From the NCBI GenBank assembly GCA_902772945.1, contig CACYCU010000010.1, positions 1 to 7,433 of the forward strand: a stretch of 7,433 nucleotides of DNA. Reading direction: 5' to 3'. The first letter of the stretch is position 1; each line of letters begins with the position of its first letter. The position numbers were made by a program, and so were the translations under genes. The stretch comes from an uncultured bacterium. GTDB taxonomy: Bacteria; Cyanobacteriota; Vampirovibrionia; Gastranaerophilales; Gastranaerophilaceae. Under the pieces are notes generated by a model, which did no database searches, was not told where the DNA came from, and saw nothing but the letters and a program-made list of their open reading frames with translations. Shown here in pieces: positions 1 to 6,300 of this stretch.

Positions 1-87
1 AGAGAGGTGTCCGAGCGGTTTAAGGTGCAATCTTGGAAAGGTTGTGTGGGAGCAATTCCACCGAGGGTTCGAATCCCTTCCTCTCTG
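1..87 (+). tRNA. tRNA-Ser (anticodon GGA)
   Basis: This is a class II tRNA reading UCC and UCU. The acceptor stem agagagg (1-7) pairs with cctctct (80-86), and G87 is the discriminator expected for serine. The anticodon stem caatc/ggttg (28-32/40-44) encloses the loop ttggaaa, placing GGA at 35-37. The long variable arm gtggga-gcaa-ttccac (46-61) is a perfect hairpin apart from one G-T wobble and identifies tRNA-Ser. The T arm has ttcgaat at 68-74. No CCA is encoded, so it must be added after transcription. The promoter lies outside the window. The last 16 tRNA bases recur at 249. Confidence 0.97.
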
Positions 88-89
88 TT
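72..89 (+). repeat. 18-bp direct repeat, copy 1 (inside tRNA-Ser 3' end)
   Basis: The sequence aatcccttcctctctgtt covers the last T-loop bases, the 3' side of the T stem, the 3' acceptor strand, the discriminator and two bases beyond the gene. It is identical to 249-266. Duplication of a tRNA 3' end is the usual signature of site-specific integration at a tRNA gene, but no integrase is visible here. Confidence 0.9.
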
Positions 90-179
90 TTCTCCGATTG
101 TAAATTGATATTTAAGAGATGAGAACCACAAAGCGGAGCTTTGTCAAGGTTTGAGCGCGAGTGAGCTGAGGGCGAAAGT

Positions 180-216
180 TTATTTGCGAAATAAATGGAA
201 TTTATGAAGCAAATAA
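180..216. repeat. Nested inverted repeat / hairpin
   Basis: The outer arms ttatttgc (180-187) and gcaaataa (209-216) are 8 bp and perfectly complementary. The inner arms ataaa (191-195) and tttat (201-205) enclose the loop tggaa. The two stems are separated by a symmetric internal loop, gaa (188-190) opposite gaa (206-208), which in RNA could form sheared G-A pairs. A competing 7-bp hairpin, tttattt-gcg-aaataaa (179-195), uses the left half. No T tract follows, so it is unlikely to be a terminator. Confidence 0.6.
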
Positions 217-248
217 CTGCAGACCCGTTAATAGCGAACGAGCAAGAC

Positions 249-266
249 AATCCCTTCCTCTCTGTT
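249..266 (+). repeat. 18-bp direct repeat, copy 2 (tRNA-Ser 3' end duplicate)
   Basis: This is identical to 72-89, offset by 177 bases. Only the 3' end of tRNA-Ser is duplicated. The preceding bases (gcgaacgagcaagac) do not resemble the rest of a tRNA, so this is not a second tRNA gene. It could be the distal attachment site of a degraded integrative element or a by-product of recombination at the tRNA. Confidence 0.85.
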
Positions 267-314
267 GCTCAAAAACGGTAATGTTCTTATAATCGGTTCC
301 AAATGGAGCAATGG

Positions 315-332
315 CAAATCTGCGAGGATTTG
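315..332 (+). terminator. Weak hairpin, possible tRNA-Ser transcript terminator
   Basis: Arms caaatc (315-320) and gatttg (327-332) pair perfectly around a 6-base loop and are followed by ttatatttat. The stem is short and the T tract is interrupted, so termination here is only a possibility. No better terminator is seen between tRNA-Ser and tRNA-Thr. Confidence 0.25.
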
Positions 333-363
333 TTATATTTATAAAAATATATTATTTAAAAAT

Positions 364-390
364 TTGCAACTTTAAGAATTATGTTATAAT
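364..390 (+). promoter_or_regulatory. Extended -10 promoter for tRNA-Thr
   Basis: A perfect TATAAT at 385-390 is preceded by TGT at 382-384, giving an extended -10. A TTGCAA at 364-369 is a plausible -35 but at a short 15-base spacing. The expected transcription start is near 397, just before the tRNA at 401. Confidence 0.65.
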
Positions 391-400
391 AATTTTATAA

Positions 401-473
401 GCCGATGTAGCTCAGTTGGTAGAGCAACTCATTCGTAATGAGTAGGTCGCAGGTTCGAACCCTGTCATCGGCA
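401..473 (+). tRNA. tRNA-Thr (anticodon CGU)
   Basis: The acceptor stem gccgatg (401-407) pairs with catcggc (466-472), and A473 is the discriminator. The D arm is gctc...gagc. The anticodon stem actca/tgagt (427-431/439-443) encloses ttcgtaa, with CGT at 434-436, so this tRNA reads ACG. The T loop is ttcgaac. No CCA is encoded. It has its own promoter immediately upstream and a terminator about 75 bases downstream, so it looks like a single-gene transcription unit. Confidence 0.97.
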
Positions 474-545
474 AATTTTTCGCACAAAAAATAAAGCTTC
501 AAATTAACGTACTTTACACACTAATTTTAGCTGACATCTCTTCTT

Positions 546-617
546 TTAGAGTTTTTTAATAAGGAACTCTTTTTCTTCTTTTTCGTCTTCAGTTTTAGGG
601 GATTTAGCCTTCTGTTG
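546..617 (-). other. Lys/Glu-rich reading frame in +1 register after the microprotein
   Basis: On the minus strand, one base out of register with the 31-codon gene, 23 codons are open to a TAA at 548-546. The frame begins QQKAKS and ends FLIKKL, with TEDEKEEKE between. It has no start codon and begins right after an in-frame stop at 620-618, so it cannot be translated alone. A single +1 shift near 609 would fuse it to the microprotein, giving a membrane span with a cytoplasmic charged tail of about 50 residues in all. It may equally be a chance product of A-rich sequence, or the shift may come from a sequencing or mutational indel. Confidence 0.3.
548..575 (+). terminator. Rho-independent terminator after tRNA-Thr
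   Basis: On the plus strand, 548-557 (agagtttttt) pairs with 561-570 (aaggaactct) around a 3-base loop. This gives ten pairs, two of them G-U wobbles, and ttttt plus a pyrimidine-rich run follows. The wobbles would be A-C mismatches in the opposite RNA, so the structure favours plus-strand transcription from tRNA-Thr. It overlaps the end of the charged reading frame described at 546-617. Confidence 0.55.
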
Positions 618-699
618 TTAATTCTTCCCAGATACTAGGAACTACGATTAACGCAGTGTAGACAATAAATCCGAATAGAATTAAGTTAATAGCTTCCAT
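604..699 (-). CDS. Small single-span membrane protein (31 aa), unknown function
   Basis: The gene encodes 31 residues starting MEAINLILFGF and ending SIWEELTTEG. Residues 4-23 form one hydrophobic segment (isoleucine, leucine, valine, phenylalanine), followed by Pro-Ser-Ile-Trp and an acidic end. The start is well supported: AGGAG lies at 711-707, 7 bases before the ATG, and a consensus-like promoter sits about 70 bases upstream (805-777). I do not recognise the family. The size and layout resemble small accessory subunits of membrane complexes, but no partner gene is nearby. The stop is followed by a charged frame in +1 register (546-617), so the real product may be longer if a frameshift or sequence error is involved. 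Confidence 0.6.
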   Translation of the reverse strand: MEAINLILFGFIVYTALIVVPSIWEELTTEG

Positions 700-776
700 A
701 ACTGAACTCCTATCTTTGGCAAATCAGAAACGACATAATTTAATTCGCCAATATATATATACCCAAAACATGATAA

Positions 777-805
777 CTTATAACACTTTTTTATAAAAAA
801 GTCAA
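777..805 (-). promoter_or_regulatory. Sigma-70-type promoter for the small membrane protein
   Basis: Reading the minus strand, TTGACT (805-800) is followed after exactly 17 bases by TATAAG (782-777). This predicts a start near 770 and a leader of about 70 bases before the ATG at 699. The spacer contains the palindromic run ttttttataaaaaa. Confidence 0.6.
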
Positions 806-866
806 AAATTTAATACAAATAATGTAAAAAAAATAAATAATATCTTATAATAAAAATGAGGAATCT

Positions 867-1175
867 ATGAAGAAGAAAATTGAAAAATTATTTAGCAATT
901 TATGTTGTTCACATTGCAGAAACGGATTTGATGAAGATTCTATCGTCGTCAAAAGGCAAGAAGACGGGCTCACCGTTGTCGGGCTGGAATGCAAACATTG
1001 CGGAAAGAGCTTTGGCGTAGCATTTTTGGGATTATCTAATATTGACATAAAAAATTATGAGCCGCTGGAAGTAACAGAAGGACCTGAACCAATTTCTTAT
1101 GACGATGTTATAGATGCCCACAGGTTTATAAAAAATATGGAAAAAGATTGGACTAAATATTTACCCAAAAATTAA
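867..1175 (+). CDS. Zinc-ribbon protein of unknown function (102 aa)
   Basis: This small soluble protein has two CxxC knuckles, CSHC at residues 14-17 and CKHC at 42-45, plus an extra Cys13. The spacing is typical of a zinc ribbon, so binding of one zinc ion is likely. The second half carries the pattern PISYDDVIDAHRFIKNMEKDW (given here as residues 75-95 in outline: Asp-Val, His, Phe, Asp-Trp). I recall similar ends in uncharacterised bacterial zinc-ribbon proteins, without a known role. The start ATG at 867 has GAGG at 858-861, 5 bases upstream. A TATAAT at 846-851 is close but would leave almost no leader. The gene converges on the DUF2628-like gene, and their stops overlap by 4 bases. Confidence 0.8.
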   Translation: MKKKIEKLFSNLCCSHCRNGFDEDSIVVKRQEDGLTVVGLECKHCGKSFGVAFLGLSNIDIKNYEPLEVTEGPEPISYDDVIDAHRFIKNMEKDWTKYLPKN

Positions 1176-1873
1176 TCTCTTTCTAACTTTGTCTTTCCGG
1201 ATTCATCAAAATACTGAACAAACTTTCTAACAGGATTTCCTTCCTCTAAGTTATAAAATTCAACATAACAGTTTTTGTCAGACAAATTGCAATCGTCTTT
1301 TTTTTGAAAAGTAAATACAAAAGATTGATTTGAAGTCGGCAAATCATATTTTATACCGTTAGTACCGTATTTTTCAGCTTTATGTTTAATTTCATATCTG
1401 TCTTGTCTTTCAGGATCTGTAAAAAAGTCCGCGACATTTTCGCCGGATTTAAAATCATGTTTATTAATTACTCTGACAATTTCACTAGAAATAATATTGC
1501 CGGCTGTAACTTCAGGAGCTTTTATAAAAATATTTACAGCTATAAAAATTAATGATGCAATTATAGCTAATACTCCCAACAAATAAACAGCACCACCAAC
1601 AGCCCAATATCTTTGGACTTTTGTAAACCTTTCCAAACTTTCCCACTGTTTGTTTTGATAAGCCCACTCATTTCCTTTTATACCGCAATAAATTGCATAT
1701 CCAAAAATTACTAAATCCACTAATAAAAATATATGCATAATTCTTGATATTATAAACAGAATTAAAACTAAACAAGTTTCCTTAAAAGAACCATTAAATA
1801 TTCCCCAAATCCAAGTGAATATAAATGCTCCGAAATTAAATTTTTTCAAATCATTATTTGTTGTTTCTTCCAT
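1172..1873 (-). CDS. DUF2628-like membrane protein with C-terminal soluble domain (233 aa)
   Basis: The N-terminal half resembles the DUF2628 family. FNFGAFIFTWIWGIFNGSF (12-30) matches the aromatic, glycine-rich entry segment. GNEWAYQNKQWES (67-79) followed by RFTKVQRYWAVGG matches the G-x-AW...W-x-S...F...Q..W signature. Hydrophobic spans are near 34-61 and 91-117. Residues 118-233 form a polar domain, probably outside the membrane, with two cysteines (195 and 202) that could form a disulfide; I do not recognise this part. Translation starts 3 bases after the nupC stop. AAGGGG (1885-1880), lying in the last nupC codons, serves as ribosome binding site, so the two genes form an operon with likely translational coupling. 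The function is unknown. Confidence 0.75.
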   Translation of the reverse strand: MEETTNNDLKKFNFGAFIFTWIWGIFNGSFKETCLVLILFIISRIMHIFLLVDLVIFGYAIYCGIKGNEWAYQNKQWESLERFTKVQRYWAVGGAVYLLGVLAIIASLIFIAVNIFIKAPEVTAGNIISSEIVRVINKHDFKSGENVADFFTDPERQDRYEIKHKAEKYGTNGIKYDLPTSNQSFVFTFQKKDDCNLSDKNCYVEFYNLEEGNPVRKFVQYFDESGKTKLERD

Positions 1874-1876
1874 AAT

Positions 1877-3160
1877 TTACCCCTTAAATAATATACCTGC
1901 AATTGCCGCTGACATATAGCAGGTCAAAGTTCCGCAGATAAGAGCCCTTACACCTAATCTTGCCAAATTTTTTCTCTGGTTTGGCGCAAGTTCTCCAATA
2001 CCACCGAGTTGAATTGCAATAGAACCAAAATTACCAAAACTGCATAAAGCAAAACTGGCAATCAAAAAACTCTTTGGAGATAAAACTGTACTCATATGCG
2101 TCATATCAAAATATGCTACCATTTCATTAAGAACAAGTTTAGTCCCCATAAGACTTCCTACACTTGTCGCTTCATTTATCGGAACACCCATAAAATATGC
2201 AAATACCGCAAAAATTTTACCTAGAATAAGTTTTAAAGAAAGTTCATTCAAATCAAATGAAGAAAAATTAATATGTAAAGTATTAACTGCAAACGTACCT
2301 ATTCCGCCAAGTATCCAATCAATCATAGCAACAACAGCAACAAGAGCTAATATCATTGCAACAACATTGATTGCAACCTTCATACCCTCAGATGCACCCG
2401 CAGATATAGCATCAAACAAATTTATATAAGGTCTTCTTCGTCTGCTATAAGTAATTTTTATATCTTCACTTGTCTCCGGATTACCGGTTTCAGGGTATAC
2501 AATTTTTGAAATCACCAAAGCACCCGGCGCCGCCATAAAAGACGATGCCAATAAATATTGAGCAGGAATTCCCATTGCAATATATATAGGCATTGTAGCC
2601 ATTGAAATACAGGCCATACTGCCCGCCATTGAAGCCAAAAGTTCTGATCTTGTTAGTTTTTCCAAATATGGTCTTATCATAATTTGTGCGGAAATTTGCC
2701 CCACAAAAGAACTGGCAACATTTGATAATGCCTCAGCTCCGCTAACGGACATCATTTTGTTCATAGCTTTGCTCAATATAGGAACAATTCTTTGCATTAT
2801 ACCGTAATAATAAAGAATGTTAACCAAAATCATCATAAAAATTAATGAGGCAATAAGCTGCAAAGCAAAAACTTGCGTTCCGGCTCCAAAAACTGAAGAA
2901 AATTTTTCATCATTCATCAAAGGCCCAAACACGAAAGCTCCGCCCTCTTTTGCAAAATCAAGAATTTTTTGGATAAATAAACCTAAGTTTAGAAATATAG
3001 TACGACCAATAGGAACTTTAAAAATAAATACTGCAATTAAGATCTGTAAAGCAAAACCCATCCCTACAGTCTTGTAATTTATAGCTTTTTTATTATTGGA
3101 CATTAAATAAGCAATACAAAAAATTAATATAATACCCAAAATTCCAAATAATCTGTCCAT
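1877..3160 (-). CDS. nupC: Concentrative nucleoside transporter, CNT/NupC family (427 aa)
   Basis: This inner-membrane symporter imports nucleosides with sodium or protons. Its length is normal for bacterial CNTs. Family landmarks in order: VSGAEALSNVASSFVGQ (139-155) before re-entrant hairpin 1, IRPYL (162-166), GVPINEATSVGSLMGTKLV (325-343) with Glu330, LNEMVAY (344-350), and CSFGNFGSIAIQLGGIGEL (373-391) with Asn377 and Ser380. By alignment from memory, these last residues match the ribose-binding Glu/Asn/Ser of the Vibrio cholerae transporter. The odd point is hairpin 1: Gln155 is followed by Ile-Ser-Ala-Gln instead of the usual Thr/Ser-Glu, so base recognition may differ. The start has GAGG (3171-3168) 7 bases upstream. 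It is first in an operon with the DUF2628-like gene. Confidence 0.93.
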   Translation of the reverse strand: MDRLFGILGIILIFCIAYLMSNNKKAINYKTVGMGFALQILIAVFIFKVPIGRTIFLNLGLFIQKILDFAKEGGAFVFGPLMNDEKFSSVFGAGTQVFALQLIASLIFMMILVNILYYYGIMQRIVPILSKAMNKMMSVSGAEALSNVASSFVGQISAQIMIRPYLEKLTRSELLASMAGSMACISMATMPIYIAMGIPAQYLLASSFMAAPGALVISKIVYPETGNPETSEDIKITYSRRRRPYINLFDAISAGASEGMKVAINVVAMILALVAVVAMIDWILGGIGTFAVNTLHINFSSFDLNELSLKLILGKIFAVFAYFMGVPINEATSVGSLMGTKLVLNEMVAYFDMTHMSTVLSPKSFLIASFALCSFGNFGSIAIQLGGIGELAPNQRKNLARLGVRALICGTLTCYMSAAIAGILFKG

Positions 3161-3254
3161 ATTTATTCCTCTTTTAAAATCATTCTACTTTAAAGCATTT
3201 TAAATTTCTCTAATATATTGAAAAAAATTTACTTAATATTTCTTAATATTGAGC

Positions 3255-3263
3255 AGTATAACA
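3255..3263 (-). promoter_or_regulatory. Putative extended -10 promoter for nupC
   Basis: On the minus strand, TGTTATACT (3263-3255) is an extended -10. A run of 12 T lies directly upstream in place of a recognisable -35. The predicted leader is about 90 bases. It contains a small aatatt-aaga-aatatt hairpin (3248-3233) but nothing I recognise as a purine riboswitch. Confidence 0.4.
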
Positions 3264-3274
3264 AAAAAAAAAAA
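3263..3274. repeat. Homopolymer A12 in the divergent intergenic region
   Basis: Twelve consecutive A occur between the divergent nupC and glycosyltransferase starts. The tract abuts the extended -10 assigned to nupC and lies 64 bases before the glycosyltransferase ATG. Such tracts bend DNA and can vary in length by slippage. Confidence 0.7.
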
Positions 3275-3337
3275 TCATGCCGGTATTTTACTATAGAGTG
3301 TAGAAAATAAAGTTTCTGCATGAATGGGGTGTAAAAT

Positions 3338-6300
3338 ATGCGAATTTCTTCTGTAATGACTGCAAATGTTGCAGCAACTTCTAAGTATTCTGTTAAAACA
3401 AACACTATTAAAGACAATAAGGTATCATTAAGAGACTCTGAAATTACTCTAATTGCGTTTACCGGTAATGATGCTTTGCATGACGTATTACACGGAGTTT
3501 CGGTTTCGGTTGAAGATAATTTAATCGGACTTGGCATGTACAAATGCGGCGGGCAAGGTTCTGTTGCTGCACAACTACCTGATGCACTCGAAAAATCAGG
3601 AATGAGAATGCCTCATTTTGTACCTTATTACTGTTATAACAACCCAAAAGGGGAAATGAAAGTTCTTGTAATACCTAAGGAATATGATTTGAAGAAATTA
3701 CCGCAAAAAATGCCGGAAAATTTGTTTGTATCATATCCTGAAGGCAAATCTCTTGAAGAAATAGCAAAAGAACTTAATCTACCGACAGAAAGAGTAAAGT
3801 TTGTTGTACAAGATGTTCCCGAAAGTGTAAAAGACGCAAAAAAAATAAAAGATCCGATAACCGGTGTGACAAAAGAACTTAAATATTCACCCTATAGAAT
3901 TTTAATACCTACTGATGTAAAAGGAAGTATCCAAAGAATCGATGAAAACAATTTAGGAAGTATTAAATCTATCCCTTATAGGGCATACAAAATGGCATTG
4001 CCAACACAAGACGGATATAATATTGATAAAGTTATATGTATCCACACTCCTGATTTTGCAAAATTTGAGAAGGCATATACATACAGTCCTGAAGTAAAAG
4101 ACCATCCGCATTTAAATTTATTTACACGAGATTTTTGTGATGCTGTTGTTGATTCTTTACCCAAATATAACACTAAAGAATTTAACTATCTAAAGCCGGC
4201 CAACTTGATTGCTCATTGCAGAACAGGTTTTTCAGTAACTGAATCTTTGATAAATCGTTCACAGAGTGACGAATATTTTAGAGGTTTTAATATAGTTGAT
4301 ATATTCCACAATCCTATGCCTGATTATCAAGGAGTAGTAGGAAACCCACTGGATTTTCTTCGTTACAAAGCTACAACTGATGATTGGGTTAAATTATCTC
4401 GACTTCCGGAATTTTCTCAATTAATTTCTGCAGATTCACATCGATATAATATGTCGGAAGAAGAATCAGCTATTGTAGATAAAATAATAAGACCATTCTT
4501 ACAATATTACGTTGATGATAACGGAAATTATAACCAATCAATCACCCCTCTTATAGCAAGAGAAAGAAATCCTAAAAATGTATTTCCAAACCACGTTTCA
4601 CACACTTTTGCCAATGAGGTTATTGAATATGACGACATAGCTCGAGGATTAACAAGCTTTTTTAGAGCCGCAAATGAAAGAGGAGACAAAATCCCCGGCC
4701 GTCCAAACGGTTGTAACATTGACTTTATGAGAATTAATGATCCTAAAGCTAATATGGGTAATAACGGTTTGTCGGCAGATTTGAGCTGGTATCATCCTTA
4801 TGATCCCAAAATAGATTCTGCTGAAAAAATAGTTGCAGCTAAAAGAAAAAATACCGAAGGTTTCTTAAATGCTATCGGAAAAGCTACAGAACAAAGACTG
4901 GACAAACTCGGCAATTTCACTAACGCGAGCGTTGACGATGCATTAAATCAGTTAATGTTTTCAAAAGATCAAATAAAAAAGAACAAGTATGTACTTGGAG
5001 GTTTATCACCATTCCATGAAAAAGACATTCTGTGGGGAAGCTGGGGAAGATCCGATCCGCAAAAAGGATTTCCGATATTATTGGAAGGTTTCCGCAAATA
5101 TCTTTTGGATGAAACAGTACCACTGGAAATAAGACAACATTCCAAACTTGCTATAGGCAGCGGTTCTGACCCTTGGCCTATGGAAGATAACGGCGTCGGC
5201 GATTTTCACAAAATCAAAGACATTATGCATAAAATTCAAACAATGGAAGACGGGAAATTTGCCCAAAATGTAATGTATTCTAACGGCGGAATTTCTAACA
5301 GACTTGTAACAGGTATGACCTATACAATGTTCTCATCCACAGGAGAACCTCAAGGACTTACCACCCCAGAATCTCTTCAATCAGGTACACCCTCGGGTTC
5401 ATTACATGAAGGCGGTGCCGGAGAAATGATTGTAACAAGAGAAGAAAATCCTCAAAAAGCTAACGGATTCCGCACAAAACACGGATATATGAGAAATCTT
5501 TCGGACATAGAAAAACAAAAAGGCATTAAAATTCCGGGAGAAAAAATAACTGAGTACCGTTTTGACGCTTCATCTGATGAAATCGCACAGCTTTTCAAAG
5601 ATATGGCCTTAACATATCATAATGAACCTGAAGTTTACAAAAATATGGTATTGAATGCTGCCCGTTCTGAATTTGATTGGCACAACAACGGGGCTTTAAA
5701 TAACGGACGTTCAACTATTCAATTATATAGAGAAGATGCATTCAAAATCCCTGAAGGCTGGGATGGCAGAAACAAATCTCCGCTAAACCGTCTAGTAAAA
5801 GAATTTGACAAAATATTCGGCAAAGAAAGCAAACCGACTATAGAACCGGCATTTGAAAAACTTACCTTAGTAATAGAAAAATTAATTTCTGCCTTAGAAA
5901 AAAACAGTTTGGCAACAGAATCAAATACCGGTACTACAAACCGACTTGCGGAATTGACTCAAGAGCTAAAAAATGCTTTAAAATCAGAATCTGCTGAAAA
6001 AACTGTTAAAGAGTCATCAGAAAATCAAGAAAAAACCGCTAAAGAATCCGTAAAAGAAACTATAAACACAGCTAAAGAAACTGTTGAAAACACTGCCAAA
6101 CAAACAATTAAAAATGAAACAGAAAAAGCTACAGAAACAGCAAAAAATGAGACAGTTGAAGTTACGGAAAATACAGCCAAAAAACTTAAAGGTAACAAAT
6201 GGACTAAAATTGCATTTGCAGCAGCTGCGCTTGCTGCCGGCGGATTGTTATATGTACAAAACAGAAAAGCTAAACAGAAAAAAATTACTGCTAATCAACA

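Larger units (their letters stand above)
88..363. other. Gene-free interval with structured, GC-richer core
   Basis: No credible gene lies between tRNA-Ser and the tRNA-Thr promoter. Bases 120-250 contain more G and C than their surroundings and several inverted repeats. One is caaagc-gga-gctttg (129-143). Another is a nested hairpin with arms ttatttgc (180-187) and gcaaataa (209-216) enclosing ataaa/tttat (191-195/201-205). There are also purine-rich words of the gcgag/gcgaac type (151-175 and 233-245). The interval from 90 to 248 is bounded by the 18-bp repeat. It may be a remnant of a small inserted element or a non-coding structured element. I cannot assign a function. Confidence 0.5.

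Noticed and set aside
20..250. 76-codon minus-strand open frame antisense to tRNA-Ser
   Set aside because: It runs through the tRNA gene, and its end (RKGFEPSVE type) is the well-known spurious translation of the tRNA-Ser complement. It has no ribosome binding site.
604..699. Assigning the 31-residue protein to a small photosystem or cytochrome complex subunit
   Set aside because: The size and single span are similar, but I could match none of the known subunit sequences and no partner genes are nearby.
846..851. TATAAT upstream of the zinc-ribbon gene as its promoter
   Set aside because: No -35 lies at a suitable distance, and the predicted start (about 858) would fall on the GAGG site itself. 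Kept only as a possibility, not as a feature.
2817..3077. 86-codon plus-strand open frame inside nupC
   Set aside because: It is antisense to conserved transporter codons, has no upstream ribosome binding site, and its composition is unlike a protein.
2270..3260. A purine-type riboswitch or other leader element controlling nupC
   Set aside because: The leader on the minus strand (3248-3172) is almost all A and T, with only a small aatatt hairpin and none of the conserved purine-aptamer core.
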